The notes: a model not told the origin generated them from the sequence alone. DNA of 64,000 nt from Sporosarcina sp. P2 (GCF_002743255.1 NZ_PDYY01000016.1:17781-81780); one strand, 5' to 3'; numbered from the stretch's first letter, positions 1-9,764 are shown. Program-made: numbers and translations.

Positions 1-285
1 GAGTGGATACAGATGGGTCACCGTTTAGCCGCAGCATTGATTGTCATATGGATTGGATTCATTGCAATTAAAGCCATTAAACATTATAGTGATCAACGTG
101 TTATTTACTGGGGTTGGATTACCGCATTTGGCCTAGTACTCGCACAAGCGACCACAGGGATGATTGTCGTACTGACTAAATTAAATCTCTATTTCGCATT
201 GCTACATTCCTTGTTCATCACTTTATTATTTGGCTTATTAACGTATCTAGTTCTTCTAGTCTCTCGCAGCCGGCAGAAGAAGTAA
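1..285 (+). CDS. ctaA: Heme A synthase CtaA, C-terminal part (cut by window edge)
   Basis: The frame is open from base 1, so only the last 94 or so residues are present. The fragment shows a G-H-R motif at the start of a membrane helix and a later L-L-H-S in the last helices; CtaA has conserved heme-ligating histidines in such positions. Three hydrophobic segments are followed by a basic tail. CtaA oxidises heme O to heme A in the membrane for cytochrome aa3 oxidase. It converges on pycA, as in B. subtilis, and shares a terminator with it. Identification rests on the fragment plus gene order. Confidence 0.8.
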   Translation, partial: EWIQMGHRLAAALIVIWIGFIAIKAIKHYSDQRVIYWGWITAFGLVLAQATTGMIVVLTKLNLYFALLHSLFITLLFGLLTYLVLLVSRSRQKK

Positions 286-346
286 GTGAGGAGCGTGTAA
301 CAACTGTTTTAAAGGTTGTGACGCGCTTTTTGTATAAGTTATATAG

Positions 347-390
347 AAAAACAGCTTCCACAGTCATAACGACATGTGGAAGCTGTTTTT
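347..390. terminator. Bidirectional intrinsic terminator between ctaA and pycA
   Basis: A perfect 16-bp inverted repeat (347-362 with 375-390) has an A-rich start and a T-rich end, so it can stop transcription from both sides. The pycA stop codon (389-391) overlaps its edge. Confidence 0.9.
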
Positions 391-3300
391 AATGGTCTAA
401 TTCTATCAACAAGTCTCCTGATGAGATGGAATCCCCAGGACCTGCATATATAGCCTTGACTACTCCCGCAAATGGAGCTTGAATCGTGGTTTCCATTTTC
501 ATAGCCTCTGTAATTAACAAGTGCTCGCCGCGTTTTACTTTCGCGCCAATTGAAACTGCAACTTGTAAAACAGTTCCTGGCATAGTAGCTGCAATGTGCG
601 TTTCATTTGTCGGATCGGCTTTTTGCTTTGTATCATCTCTTGTTTCCACTTGGAAATCTTGGATAATGATCTCACGTGACTGTCCGTTCAATTCGAAATA
701 CAGCGTGCGTGTTCCGTCAGGATTAGGTTCACCGATCGACACCAATTTGACGATAAGTGTTTTACCGAACTCAATCTCAATCTCGATTTCTTCACCTAAA
801 CGTAAACCATACAAGAATTCTGGTGTATTGATAACAGAAACATCATCGAACTGCTTTCTCACTTCGATATATTCTTCAAAGACTTTCGGATACAAAACGT
901 AAGCGAGCGCATCATGCATTGTAGCGGGCTTTTCCATTTTTTCCGTCAACCTTTTTAGAACGTCTTGGAAGTTTACTGGTTCTAGTAACTCACCCGGGCG
1001 TACAGTGATCGCTTTGCGCCCTTTCAATATTACTTCCTGTAACTCTTTCGGGAAACCACCATATGGCTGACCAATTGAGCCTTCGAAAAACTCAATAACG
1101 GATTCTGGGAAATCAATAGTTTGTCCTTTCGCAATGACCGTATGCTCGTCCAATTCATTTTGCACCATGAACAACGCCATATCCCCTACTACTTTCGATG
1201 ATGGTGTCACTTTGACAATATCGCCAAAGAGGAAGTTCACGCGGGAATACATTTTTTTCACTTCTTCCCAGCGCTCTCCAAGACCTACTGCTTTTGACTG
1301 CTGTTGTAAATTCGAATATTGGCCACCAGGCATCTCATGAACATAAATTTCTGAGTGTGGACTGTTCATGCCACTTTCAAAAGGTTTGTAGTATTTTCGC
1401 ACATCTTCCCAGTAATGCGAAAGTTTCTCTAACGACTCTGTATTTGCACGTACATGACGTTCACTGTTTTGCATTGCATACGCAAGTGAATTGGCCGAAG
1501 GTTGTGAAGTCATTCCCGCCATTGAACCAATAGCTGTATCGACAATGTCCACTCCCGCTTCTATCGCTTTGGCGTACATATAAATACCATTGCCGCTCGT
1601 ATCGTGTGTATGCAAATGAATTGGCAGACTTGTTGACGCTTTCAATTCTGATACTAAACGATAAGCTGCTTCAGGCTTCAGCAATCCTGCCATATCTTTG
1701 ATCGCCAATATATGAGCGCCAACTGATTCGAGTTCTTTGGCCATCTCTTTGTAGTAGTTGACTGTATATTTAGCACGATTGTCGTCCAGAATATCTCCTG
1801 TATAACAAATTGTCGCTTCTGCAATCTTTCCTGTTGACCGTGTTTCGTCAATTGCAACTTCCATACCTTTGATCCAGTTCAAGCTATCGAAAATACGGAA
1901 TACATCTATACCGGATGCAGCCGATTCTTTTATGAATTCGCGAATGACGTTATCTGGGTAGTTTGTATAACCAACTGCATTGGCTCCTCTGAAGAGCATC
2001 TGGAATAAGACATTAGGTACTTGCTTACGTAATTTCTCGAGTCGATCCCATGGACTTTCTTTCAAGAAGCGGTATGCTACATCAAATGTCGCGCCTCCCC
2101 ACATCTCAAATGAGAAAAGATCAGGTAATAAATGAGCACTTTCAGTTGCAATCTGCGTTAATTCTTTTGTTCTCATACGCGTAGCCAATAAAGACTGATG
2201 TGCATCCCGGAAAGTAGTATCTGTCAGCAGTACATCGTCTTGCTTTAACACCCACTCGACTAACCCATCTGCACCTTGCTCATCCAAAATTTGTTTCGTT
2301 CCATTTTGTATCGGCATACTATCATCAATTTTGGGTATACGTACCGGATGCAACACAGGACGTGTTGAGTCATCGATACCAGGGAATCCATTAATGGTAA
2401 CATTTCCCAGATACGATAAAACTTTCGTACCTCTATCATGTTTCTTAGCAAACGCAAATAATTCTGGAGTTTCATCGATAAAGCTCGTATTGTAATTGCC
2501 TGATAAAAAGTTTTCATGACATACGACATTTTCAAGGAAAGGTATATTCGTTTTAATTCCACGTATTCTGAACTCTTTCAAATTTCTGTGCATTTTACTT
2601 GCAGCATCCCCAAAAGTCGAACCCCAAGTTGAAACCTTTACTAATAAAGAATCATAGTACGGGCTAATCACAGAACCTTGATACGCATTGCCTGTATCCA
2701 AACGAACACCAAATCCGCCACTCGAACGATAGACCATTACTTTTCCTGTATCAGGCATAAAGTCATTCAACGGATCTTCCGTTGTAACACGTGATTGAAT
2801 AGCATAACCAAATAACGGAATATTTTGTTGCGCTGGTATGTTCACTCGTTCAGAATGAAGGGATTCTCCTGCAGCGATAAGCACTTGTGACTGCACAATA
2901 TCAATTCCTGTAATCATTTCAGTGATTGTGTGTTCCACTTGAATACGCGGATTGACTTCAATGAAATAGAAAGAATTATCAGCCACTAAAAACTCCACAG
3001 TCCCCGCGTTGATATAGGATACATTTTTCGACAATTTAACCGCAGCATTACAAATCTCATGGCGTAGTTCTTCAGTCAATGAAATAGAAGGAGCAATCTC
3101 CACTACCTTTTGGTGGCGACGTTGAATAGAGCAATCGCGTTCGTACAAATGGACTATCTCCCCATATGTATCACCCAGTATTTGTACTTCAATATGTTTT
3201 GGATTCGTAATGAATTTCTCTACATACACTTCATCAGAACCAAATGCTGATTTCGCTTCGGATTTCGCTCGATTATAAGCCTCCTGCACTTCTTCCGGTG

Positions 3301-3838
3301 ATTCGACGATTCGCATACCACGACCACCGCCACCTAACGAAGCTTTAATAATAATTGGATAGCTATGCTGTTCACCAAATGCCGCAACCTCCTCTACAGA
3401 AGTAACTGGTCCATCACTACCTGGTATAACGGGGATATCAGCTAATATTGCTTGCTCTCTAGCTTTTACCTTATCACCGAACATTTCTAAATGATTAGAC
3501 GTCGGACCAATAAAGATAATTCCTTCTTCTTCTAGACGTGCTGCAAACTGAGCATTCTCCGCTAAGAATCCGTAGCCCGGATGAATTGCATCGACATTTG
3601 CTTTTTTCGCGATGTCGATTATCCCTTCAATATCCAAGTATGCATCAATTGGCTTCTTACCTTCACCCACAATAAACGATTGATCAGCTTTGTAACGATG
3701 TAGTGAAGCACGATCTTCAGCTGAATAAATTCCAACTGTCGCGATCCCTAATTCTGTACACGCTCGAAAAACACGAATTGCAATTTCGCCGCGATTTGCG
3801 ACAAGTACTTTCTTAATCTCTCTTTTCTCCACTAACAA
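389..3838 (-). CDS. pycA: Pyruvate carboxylase
   Basis: This 1149-aa protein has the full three-part architecture of biotin-dependent pyruvate carboxylase: an N-terminal biotin carboxylase (start K-V-L-V-A-N-R-G-E; ATP-grasp loop G-G-G-G-R-G-M-R near 169-176), a carboxyltransferase domain beginning near 530 (T-T-F-R-D-A-H-Q-S), and a C-terminal biotinyl domain with E-A-M-K-M-E, biotin on Lys1114. It carboxylates pyruvate to oxaloacetate to refill the TCA cycle. Length matches the family. The start is TTG with an AGAGGGG ribosome site that overlaps the ftsW stop, 11 bases upstream, so it is probably co-transcribed with ftsW. Same order as B. subtilis. Confidence 0.97.
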   Translation of the reverse strand: MLVEKREIKKVLVANRGEIAIRVFRACTELGIATVGIYSAEDRASLHRYKADQSFIVGEGKKPIDAYLDIEGIIDIAKKANVDAIHPGYGFLAENAQFAARLEEEGIIFIGPTSNHLEMFGDKVKAREQAILADIPVIPGSDGPVTSVEEVAAFGEQHSYPIIIKASLGGGGRGMRIVESPEEVQEAYNRAKSEAKSAFGSDEVYVEKFITNPKHIEVQILGDTYGEIVHLYERDCSIQRRHQKVVEIAPSISLTEELRHEICNAAVKLSKNVSYINAGTVEFLVADNSFYFIEVNPRIQVEHTITEMITGIDIVQSQVLIAAGESLHSERVNIPAQQNIPLFGYAIQSRVTTEDPLNDFMPDTGKVMVYRSSGGFGVRLDTGNAYQGSVISPYYDSLLVKVSTWGSTFGDAASKMHRNLKEFRIRGIKTNIPFLENVVCHENFLSGNYNTSFIDETPELFAFAKKHDRGTKVLSYLGNVTINGFPGIDDSTRPVLHPVRIPKIDDSMPIQNGTKQILDEQGADGLVEWVLKQDDVLLTDTTFRDAHQSLLATRMRTKELTQIATESAHLLPDLFSFEMWGGATFDVAYRFLKESPWDRLEKLRKQVPNVLFQMLFRGANAVGYTNYPDNVIREFIKESAASGIDVFRIFDSLNWIKGMEVAIDETRSTGKIAEATICYTGDILDDNRAKYTVNYYKEMAKELESVGAHILAIKDMAGLLKPEAAYRLVSELKASTSLPIHLHTHDTSGNGIYMYAKAIEAGVDIVDTAIGSMAGMTSQPSANSLAYAMQNSERHVRANTESLEKLSHYWEDVRKYYKPFESGMNSPHSEIYVHEMPGGQYSNLQQQSKAVGLGERWEEVKKMYSRVNFLFGDIVKVTPSSKVVGDMALFMVQNELDEHTVIAKGQTIDFPESVIEFFEGSIGQPYGGFPKELQEVILKGRKAITVRPGELLEPVNFQDVLKRLTEKMEKPATMHDALAYVLYPKVFEEYIEVRKQFDDVSVINTPEFLYGLRLGEEIEIEIEFGKTLIVKLVSIGEPNPDGTRTLYFELNGQSREIIIQDFQVETRDDTKQKADPTNETHIAATMPGTVLQVAVSIGAKVKRGEHLLITEAMKMETTIQAPFAGVVKAIYAGPGDSISSGDLLIELDH

Positions 3839-3849
3839 ATCAATCCCCT

Positions 3850-5025
3850 CTACTCTGATCTCTCATACTTTACAAACATTGAAACGTTCATCAAAATACC
3901 TAGCGCAATCGACAAGAACACAACAGATGTACCGCCATAACTAATAAACGGCAATGTAACGCCTGTTAACGGAATTAATCCTGTCAATCCACCTAAGTTT
4001 ACCAGTGTTTGAATAGCAATCAAACTACCTACACCAGCTGCGAGCATTCTTGCATGTGCGTCTTTTGTACGCAGTGCAACCGTAAACGCTCTCATCACGA
4101 TGAAAAAGAGACCTCCAAGAACAAGCGTCGTTCCAAGCAGTCCAGTTTCTTCAGAGATTACTGCCATAATAACATCAGTATGTGGCTCAGGTAAATAGCC
4201 AAGTTTCTGAATACTGTTTCCGAGGCCTACACCTTTGAGCCCTCCAGCACCAATTGCAATGTATCCATTGACAATTTGCAGGCCTGAACCTTGTATGTAT
4301 TCAAAGGGATCTGTAAAAGCAAGGAAGCGTCCCATACGCGAAACAGTCATGACCGTATCCCACTTAATCCACAGAACAATCCCGATTAACACGCCTAGCA
4401 AAGCGAAAAAACGACTGATGATTAGATAGTTCTTCACTTGCATTCCGCTTGCCATGATGACAGAAATAGCAACAAGGAATAAAATCATGGTGGCTCCAAA
4501 ATCCGGTTCCAATAGTACTAATAAAAGAGAAGCCGTTAAAACAGAAAATGTCGGGAAAATAGTAGTTTTGATTTCATCCAATGTACCTGCATAATATTTA
4601 TTCGCAAATACACCTGAAAAATATACGATAAATGCAATTTTTGCTACTTCTGTTGGCTGTAAGTTACCTATTCCAAACGGTAATGAAAGCCAACTCTTCG
4701 CCCCTACAGCATCACCAAATCCGATGAACTTTACAATGACCAGTAAAGTAAACATGACGATTAGCGTACTATACAAGAACTTCTTATTTCTATAATGCCG
4801 GTAAGGAATAATGGATACCAACAGAAACGCTGGTATCGCAATGGCTAAGTTCGTTACTTGTTTCCTAAAGAAATGAGATGGTTCAAAGTTATAAATATTC
4901 ATAGCCCACACCATACTTGCACTGTAAATCATAATCAGTCCAAATAAAGAGAGCAGTAAATAGACAAAAAATAATGGATAGTCAAAATTGCGTAAAATTC
5001 GATTCATATAAGTCTTCATTTTCAT
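3850..5025 (-). CDS. ftsW: Cell-division peptidoglycan polymerase FtsW
   Basis: A 391-aa SEDS-family membrane protein with about ten transmembrane helices and the signature L-P-F-I-S-Y-G-G-T-S near the C-terminus. FtsW polymerises septal peptidoglycan with a partner class B PBP. The ATG at 5025 follows a GAGGT ribosome site; a second ATG two codons later is possible. RodA or SpoVE are paralogs, but position between ylaN and pycA matches B. subtilis ftsW. An intrinsic terminator lies between ylaN and this gene, suggesting its own promoter or read-through control. Confidence 0.93.
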   Translation of the reverse strand: MKMKTYMNRILRNFDYPLFFVYLLLSLFGLIMIYSASMVWAMNIYNFEPSHFFRKQVTNLAIAIPAFLLVSIIPYRHYRNKKFLYSTLIVMFTLLVIVKFIGFGDAVGAKSWLSLPFGIGNLQPTEVAKIAFIVYFSGVFANKYYAGTLDEIKTTIFPTFSVLTASLLLVLLEPDFGATMILFLVAISVIMASGMQVKNYLIISRFFALLGVLIGIVLWIKWDTVMTVSRMGRFLAFTDPFEYIQGSGLQIVNGYIAIGAGGLKGVGLGNSIQKLGYLPEPHTDVIMAVISEETGLLGTTLVLGGLFFIVMRAFTVALRTKDAHARMLAAGVGSLIAIQTLVNLGGLTGLIPLTGVTLPFISYGGTSVVFLSIALGILMNVSMFVKYERSE

Positions 5026-5041
5026 TGTACCTCGTCGTCTT

Positions 5042-5076
5042 AAATAAAAAACTCAAACTGTTGGAGTAGTTTGAGT
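5042..5076 (-). terminator. Terminator downstream of ylaN, upstream of ftsW
   Basis: Stem 5051-5059 with 5068-5076 (nine pairs) followed on the minus strand by a T-rich run. It separates ylaN from ftsW-pycA. Confidence 0.8.
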
Positions 5077-5083
5077 CTTCCAT

Positions 5084-5365
5084 TTATTTATTTGTATACA
5101 GTTCGTGTAAAATATTTAACTCTTTTTCAAGAACAGAGATTATTTCACGGCCTTTATCTTGTTCGACTAGTCCGAGCTTAACAGCAAAATCAATCTCACG
5201 GGATAATCCGTACATTTGCGTATCGAGTACTTCCTCATATAGTGGACATTGCGGCATCGTTAAATTATCCATTTGAACTTTGATTAGCTTTGCAATTTTC
5301 TCTGCATCAATTTGCAGTTGTTTCATGGCCTGTTCTTTGTACGTATCTTGAACTTCTATTTCCAT
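5084..5365 (-). CDS. ylaN: YlaN family protein (UPF0358)
   Basis: A 93-aa soluble protein, the same length as B. subtilis YlaN, with the conserved core [20 protein letters not shown]. In B. subtilis and S. aureus YlaN is linked to iron homeostasis and Fur. The start at 5365 is chosen because GGGGGCG sits just upstream; an ATG seven codons earlier lacks such a site. Located directly upstream of ftsW, as in Bacillus. Confidence 0.93.
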   Translation of the reverse strand: MEIEVQDTYKEQAMKQLQIDAEKIAKLIKVQMDNLTMPQCPLYEEVLDTQMYGLSREIDFAVKLGLVEQDKGREIISVLEKELNILHELYTNK

Positions 5366-5542
5366 GGAGACGCCCCCATTATTCATTATTCCCGCAAGGT
5401 GTTAATGTCTAAATTGTATCTTTTGCTCTTACAAAATGCAAGCGTTACCCAATGAAAAAATTGAATCGAAATGAAATCCTTTTCACATCTTCTATGAAAA
5501 GGTATACTAAAACTAGTGACTATCGATTGAGGGGGATATATT

Positions 5543-6040
5543 TTGGAACTTATTATACCAATTACCGGAAACGTGAAACATGCAATTACATTAGATCCTA
5601 CTGTTTGGATATTTGATGATCGTCGTATTGATCTGGATGAATTCTTCTCAGAGGATTTTATTGAAAAAGATGAAATGGAAGAGTATAAAGAAAGAATGGG
5701 TAAACACTGGTCTAGAGAAATCATGGAAGGTGCCACATACCCACCTACTTTAAAAAGTGAAAAAAGATATGAAAAAGATAAAATGTTGTCAAACAGCTTC
5801 GGTATTGTATTGAAACCATTCATACACAATGCTGTTCCATCTGCAAATGCAACAACATTTACACTCATTACAAAAGACGAAAAATACACGTATCCACTTG
5901 AGGAAGCAAACAACGTCATTTTCAAATTCAGTCATAATGGCAAACCTCTTCGAGAAGACGGTCCTGTACATGTACTGTTTAAAGACGGATCGAATCAAGA
6001 TTCACCGATTCGTTATGTCCAGGCTATCCAAGTGGATTGA
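5543..6040 (+). CDS. YlaL-like protein, function unknown
   Basis: A 165-aa soluble, acidic protein without signal peptide or membrane segment, starting at TTG behind a strong GAGGGGGA site. It opens with a short beta-like stretch (P-I-T-G-N-V) and keeps an E/D-rich middle. The position (between ylaI and ylaN, divergent from ylaN) is that of B. subtilis ylaL; the family assignment is by synteny and general resemblance. No catalytic motif is recognisable. It forms a two-gene unit with ylaI, 13 bases downstream. Confidence 0.7.
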   Translation: MELIIPITGNVKHAITLDPTVWIFDDRRIDLDEFFSEDFIEKDEMEEYKERMGKHWSREIMEGATYPPTLKSEKRYEKDKMLSNSFGIVLKPFIHNAVPSANATTFTLITKDEKYTYPLEEANNVIFKFSHNGKPLREDGPVHVLFKDGSNQDSPIRYVQAIQVD

Positions 6041-6053
6041 AGGAGAAATTCCA

Positions 6054-6257
6054 ATGCGCGTTAAATGTGTCATATGTGACCAAAACGATCAATTAGAGGA
6101 TGATAATCCGCTTGCCAAGAAATTACGAAACCGGCCTATTCATACGTATATGTGCCCTACTTGTAGAGAGCGGATCAGTAATTTAACAGAGAAGCGTATT
6201 GCAACTGGCAACTTTGTTTTCCACCGCAGCTCAGATCCGACTGAAAAAGATTTTTAA
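6054..6257 (+). CDS. ylaI: YlaI family zinc-ribbon protein (DUF2197)
   Basis: A 67-aa protein with two CxxC pairs (C-V-I-C near residue 5-8 and C-P-T-C near 34-37), so probably a small zinc ribbon. The ATG at 6054 has AAGGAGA eight bases upstream; the frame extends further upstream inside ylaL but without a ribosome site there. Function unknown. It follows ylaL and ends at a strong terminator. Confidence 0.85.
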   Translation: MRVKCVICDQNDQLEDDNPLAKKLRNRPIHTYMCPTCRERISNLTEKRIATGNFVFHRSSDPTEKDF

Positions 6258-6263
6258 TCGAAT

Positions 6264-6300
6264 AAAAAAGACTCCGTTACTCAGTAACGGAGTCTTTTTT
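6264..6300. terminator. Bidirectional terminator between ylaI and ylaH
   Basis: Near-perfect 18-bp stem (6264-6281 with 6283-6300) with A-run and T-run flanks. The ylaH stop codon (6277-6279) lies within the stem. Confidence 0.9.
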
Positions 6301-6612
6301 GTGTTCATTCATTCGTCGAACACGATAGATAATAAGAATAGCAGCAGCCACAAACAGTCCTTCTACGATTGGAAGAAAGAAAGCTAAGAATGTTAGTATG
6401 ATACATCCAATAAATAGGAACGTATAAATGATAACGTTTCGACCAAAGCCAATCTTCCTTGCAAATCCAAGCTTATACACAATAGCAGACATGATGAAAA
6501 CGAGCGCAAACAGAATATAGCCGGCTGTCGTGAAATTTGGCGCATATTCATAAATAATGCGAGCGGTTCCCGACAACCGATTGTAGACCATTTCTGAATC
6601 TTCTACTCTCAT
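6277..6612 (-). CDS. ylaH: YlaH-like membrane protein
   Basis: A 111-aa protein with an N-terminal hydrophilic segment, then about three hydrophobic helices and a basic tail. It resembles YlaH of Bacillus in sequence character and position next to typA. Start at 6612: the AAGGGA site is nine bases upstream, whereas the ATG three codons earlier is only one or two bases from it. Function unknown. Confidence 0.8.
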   Translation of the reverse strand: MRVEDSEMVYNRLSGTARIIYEYAPNFTTAGYILFALVFIMSAIVYKLGFARKIGFGRNVIIYTFLFIGCIILTFLAFFLPIVEGLFVAAAILIIYRVRRMNEHKKDSVTE

Positions 6613-6636
6613 TCCATACATTCCCTTCTATCTTTA

Positions 6637-8478
6637 TTATTCGCCAAGTTTTTTCTTTTTATTTATACGTTCACGTTCATTTTTGTCTAGAACTTTTTTA
6701 CGTATACGAATAGATTCTGGTGTAACTTCACAGTACTCGTCATCAGCAATATATTGCAGTGCTTCTTCAAGCGACATAAGACGTGGCTTTTTCGTTGTAA
6801 CAGTTTGGTCTTTCGAAGCTGAACGAACGTTAGTAGCATGTTTGATTTTCGTTAAGTTAATCGTCAAATCGCTATCACGGTTACTTTCTCCTACTACTTG
6901 ACCAGCATAGATTTCTGCACCTGACTCCACAAACATGGTTCCACGGTCTTCAAGTTGCATAACACTATAACCAGTTACTGTTCCATTCTCCATAGACACA
7001 AGAACTCCGTGACGTCTGCCACCGATTTTACCAGTAGTAACTGGTTTATAGCTGTCAAACGTATGGTTTAAGATTCCGTATCCACGAGTCAATGTAAGGA
7101 AGTCTGTTGTATAACCGATCAATCCGCGAGCGGGTACCAAGAAAATTAAACGCACTTGGCCGTTACCGTTATTGATCATATCCAACATTTCACCTTTACG
7201 TTCACCAATAGATTCGATGATTGATCCAGTATGTTCTTCCGGTACATCAATTTGAACGCGTTCGAAAGGCTCGCTACGCTTACCATCAATTTCGCGAATG
7301 ATTACTTGTGGCTTAGAAACTTGAAGTTCGAAACCTTCACGACGCATATTTTCGATAAGAATAGACAAGTGAAGTTCTCCTCGTCCAGATACGATCCATT
7401 CGTCCGGAGAATCTGTTTGTTCCACTCGTAATGAAACATCTGTCTCAAGCTGTTGATCTAAACGCTCTTGAATTTTACGTGAAGTGACCCATTTCCCTTC
7501 GCGTCCAGCGAATGGACTGTTATTAACTAAGAAACGCATTTGTAGCGTCGGCTCATCGATGTGGAGTTCAGGAAGCGCTTCTTGATGATCGGTTGGGCAA
7601 ACTGTCTCACCGACATCAATGTCACCCATTCCCGAAACGGCTACGAGGTCACCTGCGTACGCTTCTTCAACTTCGACTCTTTTCAAGCCTAGGAAACCGT
7701 ATAGTTTTGTTACCCGTAATGTTTTTACAGATCCATCACGCTTAAGAACTGCGACTTGCTCTCCAACTTTCATCGTTCCACGGAAGATACGTCCGATTCC
7801 GATACGACCAACGTAATCATTGTAGTCCAGTAGAGATACTTGGAACTGAAGTGGTTCGTTGCGATTGTCGATTGGTGATGGAATGTTTTCCAAAATGGAT
7901 TCATAAAGAACACGTAATGTGTCTTCTTGTGTTTCAGGATCTGGAGAAAGACTCGCAGTACCATTGAATCCTGAAGCATAAACAACCGGGAATTCCAATT
8001 GTTCATCATTCGCATCAAGTTCGATGAATAATTCAAGTACTTCGTCTACTACTTCTTCCGGTCTTGCGAAATCACGGTCAATTTTATTTACAACAACAAT
8101 TGGCTTTAGGTTTGTTTCCAGAGCTTTTTTCAGTACGAAGCGAGTTTGTGGCATACAACCTTCGAATGCATCAACAACTAAAATTACGCCGTCGACCATA
8201 CGCAAGATTCTTTCTACTTCGCCACCAAAGTCAGCGTGTCCTGGTGTATCCAAGATGTTGATTTTTGTGTCATTATATTCAATAGCAGTGTTTTTAGCTA
8301 GGATCGTAATTCCTCGTTCACGCTCTAGTTCGTTTGAGTCCATTGCGCGGTCATCTACATGTTCATTCGACCGGAAAATACCGGATTGTTTTAGTAATTG
8401 GTCGACCAATGTCGTTTTACCATGGTCTACGTGGGCAATAATTGCAATATTTCTAAGATCAGTACGTTCGTTTGTCAT
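6637..8478 (-). CDS. typA: Ribosome-associated GTPase TypA/BipA
   Basis: A 613-aa translational GTPase with the G1 motif A-H-V-D-H-G-K-T-T, G3 D-T-P-G-H-A-D-F-G-G and G4 N-K-I-D at the usual places, then EF-G-like domains II, III and V and the BipA-specific C-terminal domain. It acts in 50S assembly and stress or cold adaptation. The length is standard. It is divergent from ylaF, with TATAAT on the minus strand at 8521-8526, and is followed by ylaH, as in B. subtilis. Confidence 0.96.
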   Translation of the reverse strand: MTNERTDLRNIAIIAHVDHGKTTLVDQLLKQSGIFRSNEHVDDRAMDSNELERERGITILAKNTAIEYNDTKINILDTPGHADFGGEVERILRMVDGVILVVDAFEGCMPQTRFVLKKALETNLKPIVVVNKIDRDFARPEEVVDEVLELFIELDANDEQLEFPVVYASGFNGTASLSPDPETQEDTLRVLYESILENIPSPIDNRNEPLQFQVSLLDYNDYVGRIGIGRIFRGTMKVGEQVAVLKRDGSVKTLRVTKLYGFLGLKRVEVEEAYAGDLVAVSGMGDIDVGETVCPTDHQEALPELHIDEPTLQMRFLVNNSPFAGREGKWVTSRKIQERLDQQLETDVSLRVEQTDSPDEWIVSGRGELHLSILIENMRREGFELQVSKPQVIIREIDGKRSEPFERVQIDVPEEHTGSIIESIGERKGEMLDMINNGNGQVRLIFLVPARGLIGYTTDFLTLTRGYGILNHTFDSYKPVTTGKIGGRRHGVLVSMENGTVTGYSVMQLEDRGTMFVESGAEIYAGQVVGESNRDSDLTINLTKIKHATNVRSASKDQTVTTKKPRLMSLEEALQYIADDEYCEVTPESIRIRKKVLDKNERERINKKKKLGE

Positions 8479-8578
8479 TTTTTCACTCCGTTTATCTTTA
8501 TTTCAGATGTTCAACTGTGTTATTATAGCACAAGATAGTCTAATTAAATAATATTTTAATTTATATGGAGGGATTTTT

Positions 8579-8764
8579 TTGAAAGACATTAAGTGGATTT
8601 TCGTAATTTATTCACTCGGTGCCGTACTTTCCATGTCCGCAATTGGTATTGGAGTAGGTATGCGTAGTCTATTCGTTGTTGTCCTTGCCATTGTCGCCCT
8701 TATTTTAATAATGGGTAACGGATTTAAAACGAAAGCACGTATGCGTAGAGAAGGCACGCTATAA
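8579..8764 (+). CDS. ylaF: YlaF-like small membrane protein (DUF5325)
   Basis: A 61-aa protein with two hydrophobic helices and a basic C-terminal tail, starting at TTG seven bases after GGAGGGA. Position divergent from typA matches B. subtilis ylaF. Function unknown. Confidence 0.75.
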   Translation: MKDIKWIFVIYSLGAVLSMSAIGIGVGMRSLFVVVLAIVALILIMGNGFKTKARMRREGTL

Positions 8765-8767
8765 ATA

Positions 8768-8820
8768 ACTCAAAGGGACTGAATATTAAACCGTTTTGGT
8801 TTAACAAACAGCCCCTTTTT
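8768..8820. terminator. Bidirectional terminator between ylaF and suhB
   Basis: Outer arms AAAGGGACTG and CAGCCCCTTT enclose an inner TTAAACC/GGTTTAA hairpin, followed by a T-run on the plus strand. It lies at the 3' ends of two convergent genes. Confidence 0.75.
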
Positions 8821-9611
8821 TATTTTAGTCGGATATATTTCGATAAAATCTCTTCATGTAATCCCGGACGTGTGACAATAAATGTGTCAGATCCGAGTAG
8901 ATGTGGTTTCACACCTTCTAAGTTCGTTGCTACAGCTCCTACTTCTTGCGCAATGACGATTCCCCCAGCTATATCCCAAGGCGCCAGCCGCATAGAAATA
9001 TACGCGTCGATTCTTCCCGACGAAACATATGCTAGCTCAATCGCAGCCGAACCATATGATCGTGTCCCACGGCAACGTGTGACGAGCTCAATAATTTTTT
9101 CATTTTCCACGCGATGATTTGGCGCAACCCAGCTAGCATTGATGCCGATGATCGCTTCTTCAAGTGGTGTGATTTCCAGCTGGGGTAGACGCTCATCGTT
9201 GAAATAAGCACCTTCACCTTTCGCTGCATGGTATAACTCATCCCGCATTACATCATATATGTAGCCCAGCATCCCCACGCCGTCTACATAAATCCCCAAG
9301 GAAATCGCAAAGTTCCTTCTCTGATGGATAAAATTCATCGTTCCGTCAATTGGATCAAGGAACCAAATTATTCCGTCAAGCGAAGATATCTTATCTCCAA
9401 ATCCCTCTTCCGAAACCATTTTATGCTCAGGAAAGTCTTGTTTTACCCGTTCTACAAAAAAGCTTTCCACTTCTTTATCGATATTGGTAACTAAATCATT
9501 AGCGTCAGCCTTTGAATCGATGTCAATTGTACTAAAAAAAGACACTCGTATTTTGTGGCCAGCCTCTTTGATTAACGATTTCGCATATCGATCTATCGCA
9601 TTAAGATTCAT
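8820..9611 (-). CDS. suhB: Inositol monophosphatase family phosphatase (SuhB/YktC)
   Basis: A 263-aa member of the Mg2+-dependent inositol monophosphatase superfamily, with the metal motif W-F-L-D-P-I-D-G-T and a second motif P-W-D-I-A-G-G near residue 200. It hydrolyses phosphate monoesters such as inositol-1-phosphate; the true substrate is uncertain. The ATG at 9611 has AGAGGTGG just upstream; the longer frame adds a hydrophobic stretch with no ribosome site. Position matches B. subtilis yktC. Confidence 0.92.
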   Translation of the reverse strand: MNLNAIDRYAKSLIKEAGHKIRVSFFSTIDIDSKADANDLVTNIDKEVESFFVERVKQDFPEHKMVSEEGFGDKISSLDGIIWFLDPIDGTMNFIHQRRNFAISLGIYVDGVGMLGYIYDVMRDELYHAAKGEGAYFNDERLPQLEITPLEEAIIGINASWVAPNHRVENEKIIELVTRCRGTRSYGSAAIELAYVSSGRIDAYISMRLAPWDIAGGIVIAQEVGAVATNLEGVKPHLLGSDTFIVTRPGLHEEILSKYIRLK

Positions 9612-9696
9612 TCTGCCACCTCTTCCCATTCCGACTATCGCTAGTATAACACAGAGGCAACGGAACAAAAGAGATAACAGTGATAGGATATTAAGT

Positions 9697-9750
9697 AAAA
9701 AGACACCCCGTCACATTTCCTTCAATTTCTGAAGTGAATGGGGATGTCTT
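9697..9750 (-). terminator. Terminator of the ykzI-like gene
   Basis: Long imperfect hairpin whose arms AAAAGACA..CCCC and GGGG..TGTCTTTT lie at 9697-9714 and 9731-9750. The minus-strand copy lies just past the ykzI-like stop. Confidence 0.75.
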
Positions 9751-9764
9751 TTATTAAACCATGC

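Noticed and set aside
5386..5925. Long minus-strand open frame over ylaL
   Set aside because: It is the antisense frame of the ylaL coding region, with odd composition and no ribosome site.
5829..6053. In-frame extension of ylaI upstream into ylaL
   Set aside because: No ribosome site at the longer start; AAGGAGA fits only ATG 6054.
9612..9668. Longer N-terminus for SuhB
   Set aside because: Hydrophobic extension lacks a ribosome site, while AGAGGTGG fits ATG 9611.
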